The notes below the pieces were generated by a model, which searched no databases, was not told the origin of the DNA, and was given only the letters and a program-made list of their open reading frames with translations. Below, one piece after another: positions 9,223 through 18,194 of a stretch of 64,000 bases of DNA. Where the stretch lies: NCBI GenBank assembly GCA_021777055.1, contig JAIQZO010000084.1, positions 1 through 64,000 of the forward strand, given 5' to 3'. The stretch's first letter is position 1, and every line of letters begins with the position of its first letter. Both the position numbers and the translations under genes were made by a program. The DNA comes from Candidatus Anammoxibacter sp. (GTDB taxonomy: Bacteria; Planctomycetota; Brocadiia; Brocadiales; Anammoxibacteraceae).

Positions 9223-9963
9223 TTACTCATATGCATTTAGCAGCACAATCTTTATGAAATCCCAGTTATCCTCAATTATATCGTCTGGAGGAGATACATC
9301 GTAGAATTTACCATACTCACTAATACCAAGTCTTTTTGGCTTTATATCCCAATTAGCAATAAAATACTCACAAAGGCTTATTGAACGTGCCATGGATAAA
9401 TCAAACTTCGTCATATACTTCTTCGATGGTATGAAAGAAAAGTCTACTGATGATGAAACCACAATATTATTTGGCAATCCGCTAACAATAGAAAACAGCC
9501 CATCAAGTATCCACAATTTTTGTTCTTTTAACTCTACGGTCTCTCTTTGAAATATCTTATCAGATTGGACACGCATCACCAGCTCTTTGTCTTTACGAAA
9601 AACATCAACATACTGATTAGAAGAAGTGCGTACTAAAAATTCATTCACCTCTTTATATAATTCTTCTTTATAATCCAAGACAGCTTTATTGCTCTGCCCG
9701 GAATCAAGCAAGGAATCCAATTCACTGCTATTTGTTATCTCCGCAGTTGAAAACCCTTCCAAACTACCACCTTCATTAGCCTTATCTAGAATACCAGCTT
9801 TAGATTGCAGATTTTCTATAGTCTGCTCCAACTTACCAGTATCAATAGATGAGAAACTAATCAAAAGCACAAAAAAAGTCATTAAAAGGGTAATCAAATC
9901 TCCGAATGTAGTTAACCACTCAGGATCACTTTCCCATAAAATCTCAACTTCCGGTTTCGCCAT
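9223..9963 (-). CDS. motB: Flagellar motor stator protein MotB
   Basis: Stator subunit that conducts protons with MotA and anchors to peptidoglycan. The transmembrane segment reads WLTTFGDLITLLMTFFVLLISF with the essential Asp at residue 22. A plug/linker of about 75 residues follows, then an OmpA-like domain from about 125 containing VVSSSVDFSFIP and DLSMARSISLCEYF. It is somewhat divergent at the peptidoglycan-binding motif. It starts two bases from the motA stop, as expected for a stator pair. Confidence 0.9.
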   Translation of the reverse strand: MAKPEVEILWESDPEWLTTFGDLITLLMTFFVLLISFSSIDTGKLEQTIENLQSKAGILDKANEGGSLEGFSTAEITNSSELDSLLDSGQSNKAVLDYKEELYKEVNEFLVRTSSNQYVDVFRKDKELVMRVQSDKIFQRETVELKEQKLWILDGLFSIVSGLPNNIVVSSSVDFSFIPSKKYMTKFDLSMARSISLCEYFIANWDIKPKRLGISEYGKFYDVSPPDDIIEDNWDFIKIVLLNAYE

Positions 9964-9964
9964 C

Positions 9965-10747
9965 TTATTCCTCGGCTTTCTTTTCTGACTCTGTATCAGT
10001 CCTCATTGACCGTGCAACAAATGCCTGCAATTTATCTGAAATAATGAACGGGCTATCACCAGCCTGAAGCGCTAAGACTCCTTCCATCATCAACTCTTTT
10101 ATCATAAGCTCTTCTTTGCTCCTACCTTCAAGCTTACCTGCTAAAGGCAAGAATAAAAGGTTGGCAAACAAAACACCATAGAAAGTTGTAATAAGTGCCG
10201 TTGCCATACCAACACCTATAGTTGATGGGTCGTCCAATTGCTGAAGCATCAAAATAAGACCAATTAAAGTACCAATCATACCAAATGCTGGGGCTGCTGC
10301 GCCCATTGATTCAAGTATGCCTTTCCCCGCAGAGTGACGTTCCCGGATATTTTCTATCTCTGTCTCCATTACTGCCCGTAAGGCATCTGCGTTTGTACCG
10401 TCAACCAGCAACTGAATGGCTTTAATCAGAAACGGTTCTTTAATATCTTGAGCTTTTTGTTCTAACGCAAGCAGTCCGTCACGTTTTGCTACTTTTGCAA
10501 AATCATTAAAACGATCAATTTCGGATGTTAATGAATAACTTTGCATAAACATTGTTTTACGTATAAGGGGCATTAAACCAAAGACGCTTTTCATCGGATA
10601 CTTTATCAATGCCGCAGCAACCGTCCCACCGCCAACAATCATAAGAGACGGGATATTTATAAATGCGCCAAGACTACCGCCCATAAGTATTGATATTAAA
10701 ATCAATACCGACCCCATGGCAATTCCGCCAACAGTAGCTAAATCCAT
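9965..10747 (-). CDS. motA: Flagellar motor stator protein MotA
   Basis: Proton-channel subunit with four transmembrane helices (about 5-25, 30-50, 145-170 and 180-205) and a large cytoplasmic loop that contacts FliG. Diagnostic segments are GGSLGAFINIPSLMIVGGGT, RHSAGKGILESMGAAAPAFG and MIGTLIGLILMLQQLDDPS. Length 260 aa is typical. It is followed immediately by motB. The start ATG is preceded by GGGAGGAT. Confidence 0.96.
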   Translation of the reverse strand: MDLATVGGIAMGSVLILISILMGGSLGAFINIPSLMIVGGGTVAAALIKYPMKSVFGLMPLIRKTMFMQSYSLTSEIDRFNDFAKVAKRDGLLALEQKAQDIKEPFLIKAIQLLVDGTNADALRAVMETEIENIRERHSAGKGILESMGAAAPAFGMIGTLIGLILMLQQLDDPSTIGVGMATALITTFYGVLFANLLFLPLAGKLEGRSKEELMIKELMMEGVLALQAGDSPFIISDKLQAFVARSMRTDTESEKKAEE

Positions 10748-10798
10748 AACATCCTCCCATTTATTACCGTTATCATATCTTTAAACTACTAATACCAC

Positions 10799-11506
10799 TC
10801 ACTCAGCACCGGTACGCCGTATTTGTTCACTCAACGTAACCGCAATATCAGGATCCACATTCTGAAGAATCTTTGCAGAGTTCCTTTGATCCATTAGTCG
10901 TAAAAGCTTTACCGCAGTCTTATTGTCCATTTTACTTATAATAGGCGCGGCTTGCTTAGGTTTCATCCCACCATAAATATTAGCTAGCAGCTTCATATTA
11001 CCCTCTTCTTCCGCGTCCATAACAGACATACTGTCAAGCATATCGTCCCTTGTTTCAGTTATCATGCTTAAATCTTTACCTAAATCATTTTTTAATGTCT
11101 CAATCATCTTTCTTTCGGCCATTATATCGCTTTGGAGTTTCTTTAGTTTTTCCTCTCTTCCTTGTAGTGCGAGATTCTTCTCTTCGTACCGATCTTTAAG
11201 TTTATTTATTTCATTAATAAGCTTTGCCGGTTGTATCATATTTAACAAAACGTTAGTATCTTTAGTTTCTGTATCATACTCTTGAAAACTGTTCACCTGT
11301 TTATAATACATTTTTTCTATAATCTTATTTACATTAGTACCCGGTTTCGTGGAAGATACTACTTTGGCAGATGCAACACCCTCAACGCCATCTACGACAC
11401 CTTTCGGTTCCTTTATAGTTCTGCCTAACAAAAGCATCACCGCAATTGAGCCTAAAAACACAACAACCCCAAATACAACAAAAATTAATATCTTTTTAAC
11501 AAACAT
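10799..11506 (-). CDS. MotE-like flagellar motility protein (MgtE N-domain)
   Basis: Single transmembrane helix near residues 5-27, a long coiled coil (about 90-165; EINKLKDRYEEKNLALQGRE) and a C-terminal MgtE-N-like helical repeat (NIYGGMKPKQAAPIISKMD, VKLLRLMDQRNSAKILQNVD). This matches MotE-type proteins, periplasmic chaperones of the stator that lie between fliJ and other motor genes in many phyla. Length 235 aa is usual. Its place between fliJ and motA supports the call. Confidence 0.8.
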   Translation of the reverse strand: MFVKKILIFVVFGVVVFLGSIAVMLLLGRTIKEPKGVVDGVEGVASAKVVSSTKPGTNVNKIIEKMYYKQVNSFQEYDTETKDTNVLLNMIQPAKLINEINKLKDRYEEKNLALQGREEKLKKLQSDIMAERKMIETLKNDLGKDLSMITETRDDMLDSMSVMDAEEEGNMKLLANIYGGMKPKQAAPIISKMDNKTAVKLLRLMDQRNSAKILQNVDPDIAVTLSEQIRRTGAE

Positions 11507-11661
11507 CTATCACCTAATGATAATGTTAAATGAAATTTTGGTTATTTATCTTTTAATAAAAGTTGTAAACTTTCAAGCTTCATGCCTTCGCAAAATTTAC
11601 CCTTTTAAGTTATAAATCGTCAATGCATAAATAGGCATTATCGACGCCCTGATTTTCACCA

Positions 11662-12102
11662 TTAACCGATGTACCTCATGCGCCCAGATATATCATCCAG
11701 CATTTTTATTTCAGATCTCCTGCTCATTGAAGTATATACTGCCTTATCCTTAATCCGTAGCTCTTCCAACACTTTTCTATTTTTCTTTATATCAACCAAA
11801 TCCTTCCTTTTTTTTTCAACTTCCACTGCCAGACTGTTAACCTTTTTTTCCTGAAATTCTATCTTTGTATTTAACGCAGATATATAATTTTGAAATATAG
11901 TTAACTTTTGCACATCCAAAGATTTCAACCTCTTACCTGTCAAGTTATCCTGATTCTGGCGTAATGTAATTTGTAAATGGTTAAGTACCATTTCATTCCC
12001 CTGCAGATTATTTACCAGGGACTGAAGCTGCACTTTCTCTTGCTCTTCCCGTTGGCCCTCAAGGTCCAACAGCTTCTGTAACCGAAAACAAAATTTCTTC
12101 AT
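11662..12102 (-). CDS. fliJ: Flagellar export protein FliJ
   Basis: 146-aa, almost entirely coiled coil, with the family opening KKFCFRLQKLLDLEGQREEQ (compare F.Y.LQ.vL..r...E). FliJ is the soluble stalk of the flagellar type III export ATPase and contacts FlhA. It begins one base after the fliI stop codon, as in most flagellar operons. Confidence 0.9.
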   Translation of the reverse strand: MKKFCFRLQKLLDLEGQREEQEKVQLQSLVNNLQGNEMVLNHLQITLRQNQDNLTGKRLKSLDVQKLTIFQNYISALNTKIEFQEKKVNSLAVEVEKKRKDLVDIKKNRKVLEELRIKDKAVYTSMSRRSEIKMLDDISGRMRYIG

Positions 12103-12103
12103 A

Positions 12104-13414
12104 TTAATTACGCTTAAATAATTTTAGTAGCTCCGTAACACTTTCATCAAAAGAACTCTTCACTGCAACGTCCTGTTTTATATACTCATTTAATTTAGGT
12201 TTCATATCTATTGCAGAATCAATTTCCGGATTACTTCCTTTCTTATAAGCACCGATATTTACCATATCTTCTACCTCTGCAAATGTAGCATAAATTTTTT
12301 TAAACTCGTTAGAAGCCTGAAGCTGTTCCGGTGAAACAATATCCATCATACTTCGACTAACACTAGCCATGATATCCAATGCTGGATACTGCCCCTGCAT
12401 AAAAAGCTTACGCGACAGAATAATATGGCCATCCAATATACTTCTCACTGCATCGGAAACAGGTTCATCAAGATCATCCCCCTCCACAAGGACTGTAAAT
12501 ATGCCGGTTATGGACCCATGCTCAGAATGCCCAGCCCTTTCTAGAAGTTTTGGAAGTGTTGAGAATACCGAAGGAGTATAACCTCTGGTCGTTGGAGGCT
12601 CACCTACGGCTAACCCCACCTCCCTCAAAGCATGTGCAAGCCTGGTAACTGAATCCATCAACAGCATTACATGCTGTCCCTTATCGCGAAAATACTCTGC
12701 AACTGTCATAGCAACAAATGCCCCTTTTACTCGTAAAAGGGCAGATTTATCAGAAGTGACAACGACAACAACAGATTTTTTTAATCCCTCTTCGCCAAGC
12801 TGATTTTCAACAAACTCTCTTACTTCTTTACCCCTTTCGCCAATCAACGCAATTACGTTTACATCCGCGGTAGATTCCTTTGCCATCTTTCCCAATAATG
12901 TACTTTTACCCACTCCGCTACCAGCAAAAACGCCAAGCCTTTGTCCCTCTCCACAGCTTAACAAACCGTCTATAGCCCTTATTCCAACTCCAATGGGTTT
13001 AGTAATCTTCTCTCTTTTTAATGGATCCGGAGGGTTGCGATATAGCGATCGTTCCTCTTTGCATACAATCGCCCCATTATCATCAATAGGGTTTCCCAAG
13101 CCATCCAGTATCCTTCCAATTAAAGCATTGCCCACCTTAACAGAGAGAGAAGTTTTGCTACCAATCACAACGCTACCAGGCATAATCATACCTAGGTCAC
13201 CTATGGGCATCAGAATAACAATATTATCTCTGAAACCAACTACCTCTGCCGGAATACGCTGCTCTTTATTTATATATATATAACAAAGCTCTCCATATGT
13301 TACCTGAGGCCCAATAGACTCAACTGACAGGCCCGCAATCCTGGTCACTTTCCCCACCGAGTGTTCCAGAGGCACTCTTTTTAATTTCTCTAAACATGTC
13401 GCCAAATATGTCAT
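12104..13414 (-). CDS. fliI: Flagellum-specific export ATPase FliI
   Basis: Hexameric ATPase of the flagellar type III secretion apparatus. The Walker A GVFAGSGVGKST is at about 161-172, Walker B is in VMLLMDSVTRLAHALRE, and the family signature GEPPTTRGYTPSVFS follows. The N-terminus LEKLKRVPLEHSVGKVTRIAG is the expected start of FliI, so the ATG is kept even though it lies 95 bases inside the 3' end of fliH in another frame. Length 436 aa is normal. Confidence 0.96.
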   Translation of the reverse strand: MTYLATCLEKLKRVPLEHSVGKVTRIAGLSVESIGPQVTYGELCYIYINKEQRIPAEVVGFRDNIVILMPIGDLGMIMPGSVVIGSKTSLSVKVGNALIGRILDGLGNPIDDNGAIVCKEERSLYRNPPDPLKREKITKPIGVGIRAIDGLLSCGEGQRLGVFAGSGVGKSTLLGKMAKESTADVNVIALIGERGKEVREFVENQLGEEGLKKSVVVVVTSDKSALLRVKGAFVAMTVAEYFRDKGQHVMLLMDSVTRLAHALREVGLAVGEPPTTRGYTPSVFSTLPKLLERAGHSEHGSITGIFTVLVEGDDLDEPVSDAVRSILDGHIILSRKLFMQGQYPALDIMASVSRSMMDIVSPEQLQASNEFKKIYATFAEVEDMVNIGAYKKGSNPEIDSAIDMKPKLNEYIKQDVAVKSSFDESVTELLKLFKRN

Positions 13415-14111
13415 TATCTTCCCGTTCTATCCCTGCAAAAAAAGTATCCCTTATAGCTTGCCACCGAGTCTCAACAGTAGCATCTATCTCTCCGTAACCA
13501 GTTTCTATAGAACAACCTCCTCTACTAATGTCCGGATTGCTAACTACCTCTATAGGACAACCAAACGTCTTTGCAAAATCAACGGCCCCTTGTTTAAAAT
13601 TCTCCATATCGTCAGGAGAAACCTGTAAATGCAAATTCCTTCTATCTTTAATAATCTTTAGAGCTTCTGAGATTATATACTTAAGCGGTTCACTATTTTT
13701 CTGAATCTCATACCCCACCACCTTTTTCTCGATTCCCAATGCTAAGATTATCGCATCAGCCTCCAATTCTTCCAGAAAAGAGTCCCTTTTCTCAATCCAA
13801 TTATCAAATATATTCTTCATTGCCAGATACTTTGCTTCCATTTCCTGCAAAGCTTCAGTTTTACCACATTGATAACCCTTTTGGTAAGCATCACTCTTCT
13901 GCGCTTCTAGCTCCTTATCAAACTCCACTTTACTATCAGAACGACCTTTTTCATAATACTCACTCATAATAAGCTCACGTTCTTTTTGCAAACGATCTTC
14001 CTCCGTGTCATCAAATACCATTTTCTGTGCATTTGCAGTTTTCGTGCCGTAAATCTTATTTATGTTACAAGCACCACCAACTACCGGTTTCGAAAATACG
14101 TTATTTCTCAT
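13320..14111 (-). CDS. fliH: Flagellar assembly protein FliH
   Basis: Negative regulator and peripheral stalk of FliI. A central coiled coil with repeated Glu/Lys and GxxxG-like spacing (EKGRSDSKVEFDKELEAQK, YQKGYQCGKTEALQEMEAK) is followed by the conserved C-terminal domain (ILALGIEKKVVGYEI, VSNPDISRGGCSIET.YGEIDATVETR). The last 31 codons overlap fliI, an unusually long overlap. The start overlaps the fliG stop by four bases. Confidence 0.9.
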   Translation of the reverse strand: MRNNVFSKPVVGGACNINKIYGTKTANAQKMVFDDTEEDRLQKERELIMSEYYEKGRSDSKVEFDKELEAQKSDAYQKGYQCGKTEALQEMEAKYLAMKNIFDNWIEKRDSFLEELEADAIILALGIEKKVVGYEIQKNSEPLKYIISEALKIIKDRRNLHLQVSPDDMENFKQGAVDFAKTFGCPIEVVSNPDISRGGCSIETGYGEIDATVETRWQAIRDTFFAGIEREDNDIFGDMFREIKKSASGTLGGESDQDCGPVS

Positions 14112-15097
14112 ACATATTGCTCCGATTTATCGTCCCCTCGCATAATTATAGGACCTTCCTGCTGATCTACCTGTTTTACCAAGTCTACTATCTTCTGCTG
14201 CGACCCTTCAACTTCAGACAGCTTTTTGGGACCCATGGCATCGATTTCTTCTTGTACAGAATCTTTTATACGTTTAGAAAGGTTGTTCATCACCTTATTC
14301 ATCACTTCATCAGGCGCTGACTTCAGTGCCATTGCAATCTCAAGTGCATCAACACCAGACAAGGCCTTTCTCATACCTTCATCTGTTACACTACCAAGAT
14401 CTTCAAATACAAATAGCCTTTTACGGATCTCCGTACTCAATTTTGGATCACGTTTCTCTATAAACTCAGTTATGGATCTTTCCATATTCCTATCCATACC
14501 ACTGATAATATCTGTAATTGTTTTAAGTCTTATCTCACGAGGAGTTTCCTGCCTTATTTCAGTCTTCTTTGCCTTTGCTTCAATTAACAGGCTAACCTTC
14601 ATCAAAAGGCTTTTAGGTGGAAGCTCCATAGTCGCCATCCTCATAATCACCTCACCTCTAATCTTCGGACTTATCTTGTTAAAGATTAAGGACGCCTTTT
14701 CAGGGGTAACAAAATACAATACCAGTGCGATTGTTTGTGGATTTTCACCTGCTAAAATATAAAGCAGCTGATCAGCACTCAGATTTACAAGATTTGAGAA
14801 AGGACGCTCTTCATCAGGATTTATTAACGCCAAGATTTCTTCTGATTTTCGTCCACCAAGCGCTTTTTTTAAGACATCTTTAAGATCGTCAAAATAATTA
14901 GCACTATCCAGCGCCTCAGAGAACTCAACCAATACCTTAGCCATTGTTGCCTCTTCTACCTCCTGAAGCTGCGAGATCTCCTCTGTTATTGCGCCTATCT
15001 CGGTATCATTTAGGTTTTTAATGATCTTTACTGCCGTATCATCATCCAGAACAGACAAGATCAACGCCGCTTTTTCCCTCTGTATTAATTTATTCAT
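14108..15097 (-). CDS. fliG: Flagellar motor switch protein FliG
   Basis: Rotor protein that transmits torque from the stator. Three armadillo-like domains are visible: N-terminal (AALILSVLDDDTAVKIIKNL), middle with the EHPQ-motif variant GENPQTIALVL, and C-terminal with the charged torque helix region (KRLFVFEDLGSVTDEGMRKAL). Length 329 aa is standard. It lies three bases after fliF. Confidence 0.96.
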   Translation of the reverse strand: MNKLIQREKAALILSVLDDDTAVKIIKNLNDTEIGAITEEISQLQEVEEATMAKVLVEFSEALDSANYFDDLKDVLKKALGGRKSEEILALINPDEERPFSNLVNLSADQLLYILAGENPQTIALVLYFVTPEKASLIFNKISPKIRGEVIMRMATMELPPKSLLMKVSLLIEAKAKKTEIRQETPREIRLKTITDIISGMDRNMERSITEFIEKRDPKLSTEIRKRLFVFEDLGSVTDEGMRKALSGVDALEIAMALKSAPDEVMNKVMNNLSKRIKDSVQEEIDAMGPKKLSEVEGSQQKIVDLVKQVDQQEGPIIMRGDDKSEQYV

Positions 15098-15100
15098 AGT

Positions 15101-16858
15101 TTATTGCGATAACCATTTCCTCAAAATACTAGAAGCTCCGTCAACCTTTCCTCGTACCTGCCTTCGTATATCTTCTTTAAATATTTCCAAATCTCTATTT
15201 ATCTCTCTTGATGGTCTTTTTAGCAATTCTCTTAAGGCTGCAGACGTTACCATCCCTTTACTTCCAGCCGCGGCAATTTCAAGCCCATTACCTTCTGAAT
15301 CAATTTGAACATTACCACCTTCATCTCCTTCCTCACCTGACAAAGAATTTCCATCGCCACCAACACCTGCAAGTTTCTTATCCCGTATTTGTTGTTTTGT
15401 CAGATTTTTCATATCAATTGGAATATCAGACGGTAATCCTTGTTCAATACGTAGTACCTGTTCTTTTACCCTTACTCTCATCTTCTTTATAATAATCAGC
15501 GCGAAGATTACAAACGTAAACAAGGTTATGATGAGAGAGGCATTATCCATCACCATCTGAAGATAAGGATTAACCTCTGCCAACTCTGTTACTGGGGTAA
15601 TCAATTCATCACTAAACTGCAGATTCTTAACCTCTAGACTGTCTCCTCGGTCATCAGATATACCAAGGGCATTCCTTACCAGTGAACCGATGTTCTTTAA
15701 AGTGGTTGCCTCTAAGGGGACATACTTTCTTTGTATCTCTCCATCAACCTCTTCCGTCTCATATTTCCCATCCACTAAAATTGCAACGCTTAACCTTTGC
15801 AAGACTCCACCATGTTTGGAAACAAGGCGTTCAACCCTACTGGTATCATATTGCGTTTGAACAGTCTCTTCCTCTTCAGAACTTTCCAGCTCCTGAACCA
15901 AACCAACTTGCCTTATGTTAGAATCTGTCCCCGGAGAACCGGCTCTGCCTCCTGACTGGCCACCGGAAACTCTTGTAATAATACGCTGACTACTGGGGAC
16001 TTTACCATCAGGGTCATAAACTACATGCTTTTCATCAATATCTTCGTACTTCATATCAGCACTAACCTGGACAACTACACGGTTAGCACCAATAACCCTG
16101 GAGATAATCTCAGTAGCCTTTGAAACATAATATTTTTCAATACGTTCCCTTAATTCAAGTTCATCACTATTTCTTGACATCGCAGTAGAAGGATCTTTTA
16201 GCGTTAACAATTTCCCCGTACTATCCGCAATAGTTACATTCTCTTCTTTAAGGCCTTCAACCGCGGATGAGACAAGCTGTACAATTCCAGATATTTGATT
16301 ATGGTTAAGCGAACGTCTGGATTTTAATTTCAGCACTATTGAGGCAGTGGGTTCCTTTTTATCTTCAACAAATAAAGATTCCTCAGGAACAACAACTTGG
16401 ACACTGGCAGCAGATATGGGGTCTAGTTCTGAAATTGTCTTTGCTAATTCACCTTGCAAAGCTCTTCGAAAATTTACTTTTTGCGCAAAGCTTGTTATTC
16501 CGAATTTTACACTGTCAAACATCTCAAACCCCACTTTATCTTCAAGGAGTCCCTCAGTTGCCAGATTTAACTTCGTGTCATACATCCTTTCTGCCGGGAC
16601 ATATATGGATTTACCCCCATCTTTTATCTGGTAGTCAATGTCATTATCACGCAAATAATTTACAACTTCACCAACTTCCCGAGAGTCTCTCCCACTGTAT
16701 AGAAGACCATACTCCTCTTTCTGTATCCAGCTTGCCCAAACAATTAAGCCCACAACTGCCAGGATCATGAAAGATCCCGTCAGGAGCTTTGCTGTAAAGT
16801 CCATACCTTTCCAGATGTTATGCAGTTGGTCTGTAAACTTTTTTAATGATTCATTCAT
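15101..16858 (-). CDS. fliF: Flagellar MS-ring protein FliF
   Basis: Forms the membrane MS-ring on which the rotor and export gate assemble. A transmembrane helix at about 22-44 is followed by the YscJ/FliF ring-building domain (YGLLYSGRDSREVGEVVNYL, FRRALQGELAKTISELDPI), a low-complexity region around 300-345, a second transmembrane helix at about 435-460 (NASLIITLFTFVIFALIII) and a cytoplasmic FliG-binding tail ending ILRKWLSQ. Length 585 aa is normal. Confidence 0.96.
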   Translation of the reverse strand: MNESLKKFTDQLHNIWKGMDFTAKLLTGSFMILAVVGLIVWASWIQKEEYGLLYSGRDSREVGEVVNYLRDNDIDYQIKDGGKSIYVPAERMYDTKLNLATEGLLEDKVGFEMFDSVKFGITSFAQKVNFRRALQGELAKTISELDPISAASVQVVVPEESLFVEDKKEPTASIVLKLKSRRSLNHNQISGIVQLVSSAVEGLKEENVTIADSTGKLLTLKDPSTAMSRNSDELELRERIEKYYVSKATEIISRVIGANRVVVQVSADMKYEDIDEKHVVYDPDGKVPSSQRIITRVSGGQSGGRAGSPGTDSNIRQVGLVQELESSEEEETVQTQYDTSRVERLVSKHGGVLQRLSVAILVDGKYETEEVDGEIQRKYVPLEATTLKNIGSLVRNALGISDDRGDSLEVKNLQFSDELITPVTELAEVNPYLQMVMDNASLIITLFTFVIFALIIIKKMRVRVKEQVLRIEQGLPSDIPIDMKNLTKQQIRDKKLAGVGGDGNSLSGEEGDEGGNVQIDSEGNGLEIAAAGSKGMVTSAALRELLKRPSREINRDLEIFKEDIRRQVRGKVDGASSILRKWLSQ

Positions 16859-16894
16859 ACCAAGATCCCTTACATAAAAATATCCAAAATGAGT

Positions 16895-17197
16895 TTATAC
16901 CTGCATCCTTGTCACTTCTTTATACGCATCAACAAGTTTATTACTTGTTTCCATCAGAAATTGGAAACTTAACTCTGCTTTTTTCATTGAAACCATAACT
17001 TCATGTATGTTCTGCACCTTTCCAGCGGCAAAATCTTCAATAGCCTGGTCTGCTTTAACCTGCATCTCATTAACATCCCCGACAAACTTTTCCATAGTCT
17101 CTTTAAAGGAAACACCTTTTTCCTCTTCCTGACCCAGCTTTATTTTACTCTGATTTATTTGATCGCCACCAGCATTACCAATATGTGAAATATCCAT
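16895..17197 (-). CDS. fliE: Flagellar hook-basal body protein FliE
   Basis: Rod adaptor between MS-ring and rod. The 100-aa chain has the family C-terminal half: FAAGKVQNIHEVMVSMKKAE, followed by SFQFLMETSNKLVDAYKEV.RMQV. It is located between flgC and fliF as in canonical operons. Confidence 0.93.
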   Translation of the reverse strand: MDISHIGNAGGDQINQSKIKLGQEEEKGVSFKETMEKFVGDVNEMQVKADQAIEDFAAGKVQNIHEVMVSMKKAELSFQFLMETSNKLVDAYKEVTRMQV

Positions 17198-17322
17198 TTA
17201 AGACCTCCAAGATTAATTTAACAAACCAAACCGCTGGCTTGCTTTAATGTGTTATATAAATTATGTTGTTTACAAAATACCCACACAAATAGTGTTCTAT
17301 AACCCCACCAAACATACGAACT

Positions 17323-17763
17323 TTACTGCCTAAATGCCTGAAGAGTTCTGCTTATCATCCTGTTTGCAGATCTCATTATTGAAAGGTTAGCTTCATAAGC
17401 ACGGGAGGCAACTATCATATCAACCATTTCATTTGCACTGCTAACATTTGGACTTAGTACAAATCCGTCGTCATCAGCATCGGGATGCCCAGGTATGTAA
17501 AGTTTCTTAAAGGGGTCTGTGCTTGTCTTAACCTTATCTACCCTCACCCCACCTAATTTTCTATCATCCCTTGAGCTCCCACCCATCTCTTTTTGGAGTG
17601 CGGAAGAAAAGATGGGAAACTTTCTTCTGTAAGGTTTCCCATCTGCGGTCTTGGTGGTATTAGCATTTGCTATATTATTGGCAATAATATTCATTCTAGT
17701 GCGTTCGGCATAGAGCCCAGAGGACGCAATATTCATTACAGAAAAAAGACCTTCGTTACCCAT
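17323..17763 (-). CDS. flgC: Flagellar basal-body rod protein FlgC
   Basis: Proximal rod protein. The N-terminal flagellar motif is MNIIANNIANANTTKTADG, and the C-terminal segment ANEMVDMIVASRAYEANLS is conserved in rod and hook proteins. Length 146 aa is typical. It has no signal peptide, as expected for a type III export substrate. Confidence 0.95.
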   Translation of the reverse strand: MGNEGLFSVMNIASSGLYAERTRMNIIANNIANANTTKTADGKPYRRKFPIFSSALQKEMGGSSRDDRKLGGVRVDKVKTSTDPFKKLYIPGHPDADDDGFVLSPNVSSANEMVDMIVASRAYEANLSIMRSANRMISRTLQAFRQ

Positions 17764-17822
17764 AGAAAACCTCCTTTACACTCTTATAAACTTATAACTT
17801 AAAAACAAATAATTATATAACA

Positions 17823-18194
17823 CTACCTGACTCTCATAGAATTCCGGAGAATTGTGTATTTCTTTGTCATCAACTCAATATAAACGTTATAGGACATTGT
17901 ATTCTTCATCTGTTCGGCAATCTCTTTATCTATGTCAACAGTATTTCCATCAGATCTGTCAGGATTAAACCCGCCATCATCTTCAGCCTCTTCTATTCCA
18001 AGCTTTAAGGTTCTAACATCCTTATCACTTTCTAGGACATCATTTAACTCATTATCAAAACTAACATCCAAACGCTGATATCCAGGTGTATTTACGTTTG
18101 CAATATTATTTGCAATCACCTTTTGTTTTAGTGCCGTGTAGTCCGCCATTTTGTTTAGCAGATAGGATGTTTTTCCTGCCGTAATATCAAACAT
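17823..18194 (-). CDS. flgB: Flagellar basal-body rod protein FlgB
   Basis: Proximal rod protein with the N-terminal motif KVIANNIANVNTPGYQRLDV and C-terminal TMSYNVYIELMTKKYTILRNSM. Length 123 aa is normal. The start overlaps the end of the response-regulator gene by eight bases, tying the flgBC-fli genes to the two regulators upstream. Confidence 0.94.
   Translation of the reverse strand: MFDITAGKTSYLLNKMADYTALKQKVIANNIANVNTPGYQRLDVSFDNELNDVLESDKDVRTLKLGIEEAEDDGGFNPDRSDGNTVDIDKEIAEQMKNTMSYNVYIELMTKKYTILRNSMRVR

Noticed and set aside
14226..14762. 178-codon plus-strand frame opposite fliG
   Set aside because: Shadow of fliG; no start signal or family motif.
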